From Pirellulaceae bacterium (GTDB lineage Bacteria; Planctomycetota; Planctomycetia; Pirellulales; Pirellulaceae): a stretch of 41,273 bases of DNA. This document shows, one piece after another, positions 17,626 to 26,948 of the stretch (positions within the stretch are counted from its first letter, which is position 1; each line of letters opens with the position of its first letter). Location of the stretch: assembly GCA_016784735.1 (NCBI GenBank), contig JADHUC010000072.1, positions 1 through 41,273 of the forward strand, given 5' to 3'. The position numbers and the translations under genes are program-made. Under the pieces are notes generated by a model, which searched no databases, was not told where the DNA came from, and saw only the letters and a program-made list of their open reading frames with translations.

Positions 17626-18975
17626 ATGATCAAACCAAGCAAGGCCGCGGCAGCGTCTGCTTTCGCGGCAGTCGTGTTGCTGTCGGCTTTCGCGGCAAAC
17701 GCCGCCGAACGTCCGAATGTTGTGCTTATGATGGCGGACGATCTGGGCTATCAAAACTTGTCGTGCTATGGCAGCGAAACGATCCGCACGCCGGAACTCG
17801 ACAAGATGGCAAGCCAAGGAATTCGCCTAACGAGTTTTTACGCCGGCGGCACTGTCTGTACACCGTCACGGATGGCGCTGCTGACCGGCGCGTATCCCAC
17901 GCAATTTGGTTGGCCGGGCGGCGTGATCGGGTACAAGATCAACGGGTCGAACGGTCTTGCGGCGGAAGCCCTGACCATGGCCGAGGTATTCAAAGACGCC
18001 GGCTACGCGACCGGGATGTGTGGCAAGTGGCACCTGGGAGACACCGCCGAGATGGCGCCGATGAACCAGGGCTTCGATTCAGCCTACCATATCAAGAGAA
18101 GCAACAACCAGACGAAGAAGCTTTGGCGCGAGGAGGAGCTGGTCGCCGACCCGTTCGACAATCGCCGGCTGACCGAGCAGTTCACAAGCGAAGCAATCAA
18201 GTTCATTCAGGCGAATCGAGCCAGATCGTTCTTTCTCTATATTCCGTTCACCGCACCGCATTTCCCCGCGCAGGCGCATCCCGACTGGAAGGGCAAATCG
18301 TCGAACGATGCCTACGGAGATGTCGTCGAAGAGCTGGACAGCCGCATCGGCGAGATTCTCAAGACGCTTGAGGCAGAAGAGCTCGACCGCAAGACGATCG
18401 TCGTGTTTCTCTCCGACAACGGCCCCGAGCCGGGCCAGCAACGGTGGGCGTCGTCGAAACCGTTTCGCGGCCTGAAGTGGTCGTCGCTCGAAGGCGGCAC
18501 GCGCGTTCCGTGCATCATCCGTTGGCCCGGCGTCATACCCGCCAAACAAGAGAGCGACGAACTCACCGCCGCAATTGATCTGCTGCCGACGCTCGCGCAC
18601 GCCTGTGGCATCAATCTGCACGGCTTATCCAAAGCAAGCCCGAAGATTGACGGCGTGAACATCTGGAATACGCTGATCGACAAGAGAGACGCGCCTCATG
18701 CTCGCACCAGTCTCTTGTATTGGAACGGCTGGGCTAAGTTCGAGGCGATTCGCGTCGGCGAGTGGAAACTCTTCTTGGGCGCGGTCAAGGAAGTTGCCGA
18801 CTCCGACAGTGGCCCCGTGCTCATTCACCTTACGAATGATCCCGCGGAGAGAACGAACCTGGCGGAGGACTATCCCGAAAAAGTCAAAGCCATGCGGAGG
18901 CTGGCCGAAACCCTGGTCGCCGACATCGAAGCCAACTCGATTCCACTCGGCGGCCCCCCATCGAGCCGGCGGTGA
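17626..18975 (+). CDS. Complete exported formylglycine-dependent sulfatase (S1 family)
   Basis: A 449-residue sulfatase and the only intact one in the window. A signal peptide (AAVVLLSAFAANAA) leads into the metal site VVLMMADDLGYQNLSCYG. TVCTPSRMALLTGAYP follows, with the Cys near residue 78 in the CxPSR motif that is oxidised to formylglycine. Other conserved blocks are MCGKWHLGD, FTAPHFPAQAHPDW, and LSDNGPEPG, which give the remaining calcium and sulfate ligands. The C-terminal subdomain (VGEWKLFLG ... DPAERTNLAEDYPEKV) is complete. It should hydrolyse sulfate esters on a glycan, and needs a formylglycine-generating enzyme or anSME not encoded here. ATG 17626 keeps a standard signal peptide; ATG 17608 is an alternative in the same frame. 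It is followed by glycosidase genes. Confidence 0.9.
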   Translation: MIKPSKAAAASAFAAVVLLSAFAANAAERPNVVLMMADDLGYQNLSCYGSETIRTPELDKMASQGIRLTSFYAGGTVCTPSRMALLTGAYPTQFGWPGGVIGYKINGSNGLAAEALTMAEVFKDAGYATGMCGKWHLGDTAEMAPMNQGFDSAYHIKRSNNQTKKLWREEELVADPFDNRRLTEQFTSEAIKFIQANRARSFFLYIPFTAPHFPAQAHPDWKGKSSNDAYGDVVEELDSRIGEILKTLEAEELDRKTIVVFLSDNGPEPGQQRWASSKPFRGLKWSSLEGGTRVPCIIRWPGVIPAKQESDELTAAIDLLPTLAHACGINLHGLSKASPKIDGVNIWNTLIDKRDAPHARTSLLYWNGWAKFEAIRVGEWKLFLGAVKEVADSDSGPVLIHLTNDPAERTNLAEDYPEKVKAMRRLAETLVADIEANSIPLGGPPSSRR

Positions 18976-19063
18976 GTGTTGTCGGCACGCGCGAAGTGGA
19001 ATGCCGAAAAGTCGCGACTCGACTGGGAACCGTCGAATTCACAAGGACCAGGAGAAGAAATAC

Positions 19064-20209
19064 ATGCGTCAGATGCGACGATCGTCCATGCTCTATCTGT
19101 TGTCGGCGGGCCTCACGGTCATGTTAGCCGAAATTGAGTCCGCGCCGGCGAAAGAGGAATCTGCGAAGATCGACCTTGAAACGGTCAAACAGTGGTCGGA
19201 GCCCTACCGAGGCTGGCATTACCATCCCGACCATGTGATCCCTCCAAAGCCGAATATCAGCGGATTTGAAACGGTCCGCATGACGGACGTTCCCACGGTC
19301 TTCCAACTGCCAGGCGACAAACGGTGGTATATGACGTTCATTGGTTTTGACGGCAAGGGTTACCAGTCGTTTGTCGCCGAAAGCGATGATCTTGTGCATT
19401 GGACCAACATGCGTCTTGCCATGGGCTACGGGCCGAAAGACTCTTTCGATCGTGGCGGTGTCGTGCTAGGAGCCTTTCTGTACGAGGATTACGACATCAA
19501 GGCGCCACGGATGCTGAAGAAGAAGGATGGCAGATACTTCTCACTTTACGGGGCCTACCCCCGCCAAGGCGGTTACGAACTACGCCCGGGATACGAAGGC
19601 GTGGCCTCGAGCGAGGACGGCTTCACGTGGGGGCGCGCGAAAGACGAACCCATTCTCTCCGTTCATCAACAGGACTGCGGCAAATGGGAAAAGGACTGCA
19701 TCTACCAGCCTTGGCTGGTTGAGCACGAACGCAAGTACTTCAACCTCTACAATGCGGCCAATGGTCACGTCGAACAGATGGGGCTGGCCCTCTCCGATAA
19801 CCTCCTTGAGTGGAAACGCTATGAACACAACCCCGTGATACCCAACGGCCCGAAAGGCAGCTTCAACGAAAAGTTCTCTTCCGACGGCAAGATCTTCCGG
19901 GACGGGGATCACTGGGTCTGTTTCTTCTTCGGCGTCGGCAGGAGCGGCGCGCACATCATGGCGGCCTTTTCACGCGACCTCATCCACTGGACTGTCGATC
20001 CCGACCCGCTTTACAAGGCCGGCGGAAATCCGTCCGGGCTGGATAAGACATACGCCCACAAGATCTCGCTGGTCTGGAATCCCGCGAACAAAACCTACTA
20101 CATGTTCTACTGCGCCGTCGGCAACAAGGGCAGAGGAATTGGCCTAATCACAAGCAAGCCGCTCGTCAACCGGCAACCGAACAAGCCGGACGCGGGTCAC
20201 GGCGAATGA
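19064..20209 (+). CDS. Exported GH43-like five-bladed beta-propeller glycosidase
   Basis: A 381-residue secreted protein with the repeated blade pattern of five-bladed propeller glycosidases (GH43/GH32/GH130-like): FVAESDDLVHWTNM, GVASSEDGFTWGRAK, GLALSDNLLEWKRYEHNPVI and AAFSRDLIHWTVDPDPLY. These Asp/Glu-x-LxxW motifs recur about every 60-70 residues. The start at 19064 follows AGGAGAAG and gives a signal peptide (MLYLLSAGLTVMLAE). The family number cannot be fixed from motifs alone, since catalytic acids in these folds are scattered. Substrate is unknown; its position between the sulfatase and the GH95 fucosidase suggests a side-chain sugar of the same glycan. Its stop overlaps an upstream candidate ATG (20206) of the next gene. 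A second, divergent propeller of this type lies at 29314. Confidence 0.68.
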   Translation: MRQMRRSSMLYLLSAGLTVMLAEIESAPAKEESAKIDLETVKQWSEPYRGWHYHPDHVIPPKPNISGFETVRMTDVPTVFQLPGDKRWYMTFIGFDGKGYQSFVAESDDLVHWTNMRLAMGYGPKDSFDRGGVVLGAFLYEDYDIKAPRMLKKKDGRYFSLYGAYPRQGGYELRPGYEGVASSEDGFTWGRAKDEPILSVHQQDCGKWEKDCIYQPWLVEHERKYFNLYNAANGHVEQMGLALSDNLLEWKRYEHNPVIPNGPKGSFNEKFSSDGKIFRDGDHWVCFFFGVGRSGAHIMAAFSRDLIHWTVDPDPLYKAGGNPSGLDKTYAHKISLVWNPANKTYYMFYCAVGNKGRGIGLITSKPLVNRQPNKPDAGHGE

Positions 20210-20250
20210 CCATTTCTTTACCCCGAACAATAGAAAGACGAGACACAAGG

Positions 20251-22467
20251 ATGATTGAGAAAACGTTGAACAACCCGTTCACCAAGAAAGTCGTCGCAGT
20301 CGCGGCCCTGATGCCTCTGTTCTGCCCCACCTTCGCGCTGGCTGATGACGTTCTCTTCCTTGATAAGCCTGCGGCCAACTGGGAGAAGGAGGCATTCCCC
20401 TTAGGCAACGGTCGCCTCGGCTGTATGGTCTTCGGCGGAGTCGAAGAAGAACGAATCCAGTTCAACGTCGACAGTCTCTGGACAGGAGATGAAAACCTGA
20501 GCGGGGACTATCGAGCGCCCGGCATGGGGTTTTATCAGAATTTCGGGAATCTGTACGTGGCCTTCGACGCCGCGAGCGCGGCGACAAAGTACCGGCGTGA
20601 ACTGAATATCTCCAGGGCCGTGGTTCGTGTTGTCTACGAACAGAATGGTACCGAGTTCGTACGCGAGACCTTTTGCAGTCATCCCGATCAGGTTCTCGTT
20701 TCTCGGCTGACGGCCAACGCGACCGGCAAATACTCCGGGCGTATCAGACTCGCTGGCGGGCGTGAAGAAAGCACTTCCGTGAAGGAGAACCGATTGACCT
20801 TCGCAGGAACCCTGCCCAATGGCATGGAGTACGAGGCACAGGTGCTCGTTGTAGCCGAGGGCGGAACGGTCGATACGGACGGCGACACGTTGGTATTTAG
20901 CCGATGCGACAGCCTGACCATCACCCTTGCCGCCGGAACGAGCTATGTGATGGACTACGCCAGCAGTTGGAAGGGTGAGCACCCCCATGGGCTCGTGACC
21001 GAGCAAGTGAACCAGGCTGCGAAGGAGGCCTATCCACAGTTGCTGACGGCGCATGTTGAAGATCACCAGTCGCTGTACAACCGGGTGGCGATCGACCTTG
21101 GCAGGACCGCAGATGCCCAGCTTGCGTTGCCGATCGACCAACGGCTTCAGGCGATCCGCGAGGGTACGTCGGATCCGCAGATGGACGCGCTGCTGTTTCA
21201 GTATGGTCGCTATTTGTTGATCGCGTGCTCACGGCCCGGATCGCTTCCGGCCAATCTGCAGGGGCTGTGGAACGATCGGAACAATCCGCCCTGGCATGCC
21301 GATTACCACAGTAACATCAACGTGCAGATGAACTACTGGCTGGCGGAGCCTGCCAACCTGGCCGAGTGCCACAGGCCCCTGTTCGACTTGCTGACGGCGT
21401 CGCTGGAGCCGTTTCGCAAAGCCACGAAGCTGGCCTACGGCGATACGATTCGGGGTTTTACCATTCGAACATCCCACAATCCGTTCGGCGGGATGGGGTG
21501 GAAATGGAATATCCCTGCCAGCGCCTGGTATGCTCAGCATTTTTGGGAACACTACGCGTTTGGGCGGGACAAAGAGTATCTCGCGGCGGTGGCTTATTCG
21601 TATCTCAAAGAAGTGTGCCAGTACTGGGAGGATCACTTGAAGGCGCTCCCCGACGGACGACTCGTCGCGCCGAACGGTTGGTCACCGGAGCATGGCCCGA
21701 CGGAGGATGGCGTCTCGCATGATCAACAACTCATCTGGGACCTCTTCACCAATACCATTCAGGCGACGGAGGAACTGGGCGTGGACGCCGAATACCGCCA
21801 GAAGCTATCCGGCATGCGGGACAAGTTGGTGGGACCGAAGATCGGCAGGTGGGATCAGCTCCAGGAATGGATGGTCGACCGGGATGGTCCCAAGGACCAG
21901 CACCGCCACGTTTCTCACATGTTCGCCGTGTATCCCGGTCGCCAGATATCGCGGAGCAAGACTCCCGACCTGGCTGAAGCGGCGGCGGTGTCGTTGAAGG
22001 CCCGCGGGTTCGGCACGGTCGTGGGCTGGTCAAACGCCTGGAAGACAGCCCTCTGGGCTCGCCTGTTGGATGCCGAGAATGCCTACACGTTCTACCACAA
22101 GGAAGTCTCCGCCAACGCGTATCCCAACCTGTGGAACGGTTGCTGGCCCGGTCGAGTCTTTCAGATCGACGGAAACTTCGGAAGCACCGCCGGTGCGATT
22201 GAGATGCTGCTCCAATCCCATGCGGGCGAGATTCATTTGCTGCCAGCCTTGCCAGAAATCTGGGCAACGGGGTCGGTAAGTGGCCTGCGGGCCCGCGGAG
22301 ACTTCACCGTCGATATCCGTTGGACGGACGGCCAACTGGAGGAGGTGACGGTGCGAGCCGGAAAGAACGCGCTGGGTGCAATTGGCGTTGTCTACAACGG
22401 GAAGAAGAAGGAACTGAACCTTGCGCCCGGCCAGACGGCCACGCTTCTACCGAAGGATTTCCGGTGA
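20251..22467 (+). CDS. Exported GH95-family alpha-L-fucosidase
   Basis: A 738-residue protein of glycoside hydrolase family 95, an inverting enzyme that releases alpha-L-fucose, classically alpha-1,2-linked. The N-terminal domain shows the family block WEKEAFPLGNGRLGCMVFGG and FNVDSLWTGDENLSGDY. In the alpha/alpha barrel, SNINVQMNYWLAEP (near residue 355) provides the paired Asn of the base machinery. WSPEHGPTEDG (near 477) contains the probable general-acid Glu, and FQIDGNFGSTAGAIEMLLQS (near 639) the Asp-containing loop. I place the start at ATG 20251, directly before a normal signal peptide (VAVAALMPLFCPTFALA). ATG 20206 overlaps the upstream stop as ATGA, so coupled initiation there is possible. 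Length is slightly shorter than many family members but all barrel blocks are present. Confidence 0.9.
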   Translation: MIEKTLNNPFTKKVVAVAALMPLFCPTFALADDVLFLDKPAANWEKEAFPLGNGRLGCMVFGGVEEERIQFNVDSLWTGDENLSGDYRAPGMGFYQNFGNLYVAFDAASAATKYRRELNISRAVVRVVYEQNGTEFVRETFCSHPDQVLVSRLTANATGKYSGRIRLAGGREESTSVKENRLTFAGTLPNGMEYEAQVLVVAEGGTVDTDGDTLVFSRCDSLTITLAAGTSYVMDYASSWKGEHPHGLVTEQVNQAAKEAYPQLLTAHVEDHQSLYNRVAIDLGRTADAQLALPIDQRLQAIREGTSDPQMDALLFQYGRYLLIACSRPGSLPANLQGLWNDRNNPPWHADYHSNINVQMNYWLAEPANLAECHRPLFDLLTASLEPFRKATKLAYGDTIRGFTIRTSHNPFGGMGWKWNIPASAWYAQHFWEHYAFGRDKEYLAAVAYSYLKEVCQYWEDHLKALPDGRLVAPNGWSPEHGPTEDGVSHDQQLIWDLFTNTIQATEELGVDAEYRQKLSGMRDKLVGPKIGRWDQLQEWMVDRDGPKDQHRHVSHMFAVYPGRQISRSKTPDLAEAAAVSLKARGFGTVVGWSNAWKTALWARLLDAENAYTFYHKEVSANAYPNLWNGCWPGRVFQIDGNFGSTAGAIEMLLQSHAGEIHLLPALPEIWATGSVSGLRARGDFTVDIRWTDGQLEEVTVRAGKNALGAIGVVYNGKKKELNLAPGQTATLLPKDFR

Positions 22468-22491
22468 TTCCCGACGAAGTGAGGACAACAG

Positions 22492-22524
22492 GGGGGCTTT
22501 CGCTCTTCGAGGCCAAAAGCCTCC
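22492..22524 (+). terminator. Possible hairpin after the GH95 gene
   Basis: GGGGGCTTT at 22492-22500 can pair with AAAGCCTCC at 22516-22524 (nine pairs including one G-T) around a 15-base loop, starting 25 bases after the fucosidase stop. The following bases are not T-rich, so a classical intrinsic terminator is doubtful. The 267-base gap up to 22735 is one of the longest in the + array, so a transcript boundary here is plausible. Confidence 0.3.
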
Positions 22525-22734
22525 CTGGAAGCGAGAAGGGTAAATACAAGTTACGGCAATCACCCCACGAGATGTCAGTTTATGATTTCGGCATTGCGCA
22601 CACGAGAAGTGAAGGAGCGCGCGCTAGGCGAACCGGCTGACGCACAGGACGTACAGGAGCCCCTGGCGCTTGTACGGAATGGTCAATAGTCAATAAGAAC
22701 AAAAAAGAACCATCAGCACCGAAAGGACCTCCCC

Positions 22735-23607
22735 ATGAGACTTCTCTGGTCATGGCCTTTTACACTGTTGCTGCTTTTCGTCATCGCCTCTGGCTCTAGC
22801 GTGTCCGCCGCTGATACCGTCCCCGCGGCGGACGTGGCCAAGATTGAAAATGCAGCGCCGTCCACGGCGATTATCAAAGAAAAGCTGGGCCGTTGCTTGC
22901 TCGTGTTCACTCTGGCCAAGGGTTACATTCATAAGGAGACTCCCTGGGGGGTGGAGGCCTTGCGGATTCTGGGTGAGAAGACCAGGGCATTTACGACGGT
23001 CCACAGTAATGACCCCGCGGTCTTTAAGAAGCAGTCACTCGCGCGTTTTGATGCCGTTTGTTTCCTCAATACCTGTTACACTCCGTTTGATGATGCCGAA
23101 CTCAAGTCGAACTTCATACAGTTTGTGCGCGGCGGAAAAGGTTACGTAGGCATCCACTGTTCCGCGCATACGTTTCTGGATTGGCCTGAATTCGGTCGCA
23201 TGCAAGGCGCATACTCGGTCAGTCACCCCTGGCATGAACGCGTGACCGTGGCCATCGAGGAACCGAATCATCCACTCATGAGACCTTTCGCAGGTGATTC
23301 CTTTGGGGTTACCGATGAGATCTATGTGTTTGATGAATTGTATTCGCGCGACAAGTTGCGTGTGCTGGCGAGCCTCGATACGGACCGCACCGATATGGCC
23401 AAGCCCAATATCGGTCGAGCGGATGGCGACTTTGGCCTGGTTTGGATTCGGAATTTTGGGCAGGGACGTGTCTTTTACAGTGCCTTCGGCCACGACCGGC
23501 ACATCTTCTGGAATCCCATGATCCTTCGCCATTACCTCGCCGGAATTCAATTCGCTTTCGGAGACCTCGCGGCGGACGCCACACCTAGCGCCCAACTACC
23601 GGACTAG
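22735..23607 (+). CDS. Exported ThuA-domain protein
   Basis: A 290-residue protein with a signal peptide (residues 1-25, LLLLFVIASGSSVSA) and a ThuA (trehalose-utilisation) fold related to class I glutamine amidotransferases. Conserved blocks are CLLVFTLAKGYIHKETP, ARFDAVCFLNT, the GGKGYVGIHCSAHTFLDWPE loop that replaces the amidotransferase nucleophile elbow, HPWHERVTV, ITDEIYVFDE-like sequence, and GRVFYSAFGHDRHIFWNPM at the end. ThuA-domain proteins occur with Gfo/Idh/MocA dehydrogenases and DUF1080 proteins in sugar clusters and are linked to processing of 3-keto-type sugars. All three types are present in this window. The start follows AAAGGA. Confidence 0.88.
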   Translation: MRLLWSWPFTLLLLFVIASGSSVSAADTVPAADVAKIENAAPSTAIIKEKLGRCLLVFTLAKGYIHKETPWGVEALRILGEKTRAFTTVHSNDPAVFKKQSLARFDAVCFLNTCYTPFDDAELKSNFIQFVRGGKGYVGIHCSAHTFLDWPEFGRMQGAYSVSHPWHERVTVAIEEPNHPLMRPFAGDSFGVTDEIYVFDELYSRDKLRVLASLDTDRTDMAKPNIGRADGDFGLVWIRNFGQGRVFYSAFGHDRHIFWNPMILRHYLAGIQFAFGDLAADATPSAQLPD

Positions 23608-23625
23608 CTGTCTTGGCCAGGAACG

Positions 23626-23650
23626 CCGAAACTCTTGGCGAGTTTCGCTA
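23626..23650. repeat. Short palindromic intergenic repeat, copy 2
   Basis: CGAAACTC (23627-23634), loop TTGGC, GAGTTTCG (23640-23647). It is identical to the element at 1400-1424 except for one loop base, and again lies between a stop codon and the next gene's ribosome-binding site. Two near-identical copies 22 kb apart show that this is a dispersed repeat rather than a chance hairpin. Confidence 0.7.
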
Positions 23651-23702
23651 TGACTCATATTCCCCGAGCCGTACGGAAGTGACCGATAAAGGAGAATGAG
23701 AC

Positions 23703-26700
23703 ATGAAGCGACACAAGTTTATCGCAACCCGACAAGTGATGATCTCCTTGGCGCTACTTATGGCCGCCTTGACAACAAGGGGATTTTCCGACGACGACGA
23801 TCTGGCCGGCGGTTTCGCCAATCCGCCGGAAGAGGCCAACGCCTGGTGCTACTGGTGGTGGCTCAACGGCGCGGCTGGCAAGGAGGGTATCACTCGCGAC
23901 TTCGAGGAAATGAAGCGGCAGGGGATCAGCGGGGCGTTGCTGTTCGACGCCGGCCAAGCGGGACCGCCGGCGCCGCGAGGACCACACTTCATGGGGCCCG
24001 AGTGGCGAGAGATGTTCAAGCACGCGGTTTGCGAAGCCGATCGCTTGGGAATCGCCCTGGGCGTAAACCTGTGCAGCGGCTGGGACTGCGGCGGGGCGTG
24101 GATTACGGCGGAACACGCCGCGAAGAAGATCGTCGGCGCGGCGAGCGTGGTGAAAGGACCGGGGCGCGTGAGCGTGGACCTGCCGCAGCCGGCGACGGTA
24201 CAGGGCTTCTATCGCGACATCGCGGTGCTGGCATGTCCGTTGCCGGAGGGCGCGTCGGTCCAACCGCGATTGACGGCCAGCTCGAACTTCCCCAGCTATC
24301 CCCCCGCGCTGGCCGAAGACGGCATGGACGACACGCGTTGGATCTCCAATAGCGACAAGCCCGGCATGGGGCCGACTCCCGAGAAGCCTGAGTACCTCCA
24401 GTTCGATTACGACGAAGCCTGGCCGGCGGCTGGGCTGTACCTGATGCCGTACTCCGACTGCGGGCCGAAGGAGATCGAAATTCAGTGCTCCGATGACGGC
24501 AAGACGTACCGCACGCTTCGCCGCGCAACCGTGCAGCCGAATAGGGAACTCGTCGTCACACTGGACGAAGCGCAATCCGCCCACTTCCGGGTCGTGTTCC
24601 TCTCCTCCCATCCCTTTCGGGGCCAGGAGAACTGGAACGTCCAGGTCGCGGAGATCGCGCTGTTGACCCATGCCGAACTCAAGAATCCCCGTTCGGCTCG
24701 GAAGGGCATGTGGCAGCGCGACGCCATGGTGGACCTGAAGGAGTTCATCGACGATGAGGGGCACTTGACCTGGGATGCTCCGGCCGGGAAGTGGCGCGTC
24801 CTGCGGATCGGCTACACCTTGCACGGCAACCGGACCAAGTGCGTCGGTTCCGGACCCGTTGGGCCGGAAATCGACACGATGAGCGCCGCGGCCATGGACG
24901 CCCATTTCGCCGCGACCGGCGCCAAGCTGATCGCCGACGCCGGTCCGTTGGTGGGCAAGACGCTCCAGTACTTCCATATCGATAGTTGGGAACTGGGTCA
25001 GCCCACGTGGACCCCCAAGATGCGAGCGGAGTTCCAGCGGCGCCGGGGTTACGATCCGCTGCTGTTCCTGCCGGCCGTGCTGGGGGCGACCGTGGACGAC
25101 GCCGAGACCACCCGGCGGTTCCTGGCCGACTATCGCCGCACGGCAGCCGACTTGGTGGCGGCCAACTACTACGGCCGGTTGCGCGAACTGACGGTCGCCG
25201 GTGGTATGCGCGGCACGCATCCCGAGTCGGGCGGGCCGTTCTTCACGCATTGGATCGATGCCCTGCAGTGCGAAGGGATCAATGACATTCCCATGGGTGA
25301 GTTCTGGAAACGGAAGGTGGAGCCGGACGGTCCCATCACGCACAGCCACTTCAACCCGTCGGTGAAGCAGGCGGCCTGTGCAGCGCACATCTACGGTAAG
25401 CCCATCTGTCAGGCCGAAGCTTTCACCTACATGTATGCCGGTGACTGGACGTCCACGCCCTGGAACATGAAGGACATCGGCGACGACGCCTTCTGCCACG
25501 GCCTGACCCGGTACGTGCTTTGTTTCTGGGTGCATCAGCCGAATCTGGACGACATACCGGGCTACCAGTGGGTCAACATCGGTACGCACTTCGACCCCTA
25601 CATCACCTGGTGGAACATGAGCCACGGGTGGCTCCGCTACATCGCCCGGTGTCAGCACATGCTGCGGCAGGGACGTTTCGTGGCCGACTTCGCCTACTTC
25701 CGCGGAGAGGACATCCCCGGTTTCATCGCCCCGCGCAACCGGCAGCAGCCCATGCGCCCGGCCGGTTTCGACTACGACGCCGTGAACGCCGAAGTGTTGC
25801 TCACTCGGGCGTCGGCCCAGGACGGCCGGCTCGTCCTGCCCGATGGGATGAGCTACCGCTACCTGGTGCTGCCGCACGATGCGTCGCGGAGCGTTTCGCC
25901 GGTCGTGCTACAGAAAATCAAGGAGTTGGCCACCGGCGGCGTGACGGTCATCGGCCCCCGACCGACCGCCGCGCCTGGCCTGACGGACCATCCTGAGTGT
26001 GACGAGCAGGTGAAGAAGCTGGCCGACGCACTGTGGCCAGCCGACTCGGCCGCGTCGGGGCCGCGTAAAATTGGCTCGGGCCGTCTGATTTCGGGCATGA
26101 CGCTCGACGAGATCGTTCAAGCTGATGGCCTAGCGCCCGACGTCGAGTTTCGCGACGTGAACCCGCAAGCGAGACTCGATTGGATTCACCGTCGTAGCAG
26201 TGACTGCGAGATCTACTTCGTTAGCAATCAGTCAGCCGCCCCGACAACCGCTGAAATTGTGTTCCGCGTAGGCGGCAAACAGCCGGAGTTGTGGGACGCG
26301 GTCACCGGACAGATTCGCGATTTGCCCGAGTGGCGCGTGGAAGACGGCCGTACGGCCGTCCCGTTGGCGTTCGCGCCGCGGGAGAGCTACTTCCTGGTCT
26401 TTCGCAAGAATGCCCAGGTCAGAGCTTCGAAGGATGCAAGGAACTTCCCCGATTTGAAACAGGTTGCGGAAATCGCCGGACCCTGGCAGGTTTCGTTCGA
26501 TCGTAGGTGGGGCGGGCCCGAATCGGTCGTCTTCGAGAAGCTCGAAGATTGGACCAAGCGACCGGAAGAGGGCATCCGCTACTACAGCGGCACGGCCACC
26601 TACCGGCAGACGTTCGACTTGCCCGAAACGTCGCGCGGCCAGAACGCTCGGATCTACCTCGACCTCGGCCGCGTCCAGAACGTGGCGGCAGTACGACTGA

Positions 26701-26948
26701 ACGGCAAGGAGCTCGGCGTCGTCTGGACAGCCCCGTGGCGAGTGGAGATCACAGATGCCGTCAAACCGACCGGCAATCAGCTTGAAATCGACGTGGTGAA
26801 CCTCTGGCCCAACCGGTTGATCGGTGACGCCGCGTTGCCGCCGGAGAAACGGCTGACGAAAACCAACGTGACGACCTACAAGAAAGACTCCCCGCTACTG
26901 GAATCGGGCCTCTTGGGCCCGGTGACACTGCAGAAGGTGATCCAATGA
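23703..26948 (+). CDS. Exported GH106-type alpha-L-rhamnosidase
   Basis: A 1081-residue secreted glycosidase. After the signal peptide it shows the GH106-type opening: NAWCYWWWLNGAAGKEGITR, FEEMKRQGISGALLFDAG, GPEWREMFKHAVCEADRLGI and LGVNLCSGWDCGG. At about 185-320 a discoidin-like (F5/8-type) beta domain is embedded. The barrel resumes with YFHIDSWELGQPTWTPKMRA. INDIPMGEFW (Glu near residue 533) and CQAEAFTYM (Glu near 570) are my candidates for catalytic acids. The C-terminal 160 residues form a GH2-like sugar-binding sandwich (YYSGTATYRQTFDLPE ... VRLNGKELGVVWTAPWRVEI). The expected reaction is hydrolysis of alpha-L-rhamnosides. AAAGGAG precedes the start. Its stop overlaps the start of a URO-D family gene (ATGA at 26945-26948), which indicates translational coupling. 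Confidence 0.83.
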   Translation: MKRHKFIATRQVMISLALLMAALTTRGFSDDDDLAGGFANPPEEANAWCYWWWLNGAAGKEGITRDFEEMKRQGISGALLFDAGQAGPPAPRGPHFMGPEWREMFKHAVCEADRLGIALGVNLCSGWDCGGAWITAEHAAKKIVGAASVVKGPGRVSVDLPQPATVQGFYRDIAVLACPLPEGASVQPRLTASSNFPSYPPALAEDGMDDTRWISNSDKPGMGPTPEKPEYLQFDYDEAWPAAGLYLMPYSDCGPKEIEIQCSDDGKTYRTLRRATVQPNRELVVTLDEAQSAHFRVVFLSSHPFRGQENWNVQVAEIALLTHAELKNPRSARKGMWQRDAMVDLKEFIDDEGHLTWDAPAGKWRVLRIGYTLHGNRTKCVGSGPVGPEIDTMSAAAMDAHFAATGAKLIADAGPLVGKTLQYFHIDSWELGQPTWTPKMRAEFQRRRGYDPLLFLPAVLGATVDDAETTRRFLADYRRTAADLVAANYYGRLRELTVAGGMRGTHPESGGPFFTHWIDALQCEGINDIPMGEFWKRKVEPDGPITHSHFNPSVKQAACAAHIYGKPICQAEAFTYMYAGDWTSTPWNMKDIGDDAFCHGLTRYVLCFWVHQPNLDDIPGYQWVNIGTHFDPYITWWNMSHGWLRYIARCQHMLRQGRFVADFAYFRGEDIPGFIAPRNRQQPMRPAGFDYDAVNAEVLLTRASAQDGRLVLPDGMSYRYLVLPHDASRSVSPVVLQKIKELATGGVTVIGPRPTAAPGLTDHPECDEQVKKLADALWPADSAASGPRKIGSGRLISGMTLDEIVQADGLAPDVEFRDVNPQARLDWIHRRSSDCEIYFVSNQSAAPTTAEIVFRVGGKQPELWDAVTGQIRDLPEWRVEDGRTAVPLAFAPRESYFLVFRKNAQVRASKDARNFPDLKQVAEIAGPWQVSFDRRWGGPESVVFEKLEDWTKRPEEGIRYYSGTATYRQTFDLPETSRGQNARIYLDLGRVQNVAAVRLNGKELGVVWTAPWRVEITDAVKPTGNQLEIDVVNLWPNRLIGDAALPPEKRLTKTNVTTYKKDSPLLESGLLGPVTLQKVIQ

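Noticed and set aside
22681..22696. Tandem GTCAATA heptamer as an operator
   Set aside because: Two short AT-rich units upstream of the ThuA gene with no other copy and no regulator in the window.
23754..25877. 707-codon - strand open frame opposite the rhamnosidase gene
   Set aside because: Low-complexity Arg/Gly/Val-rich product without motifs; the + strand GH106 pattern is unambiguous.
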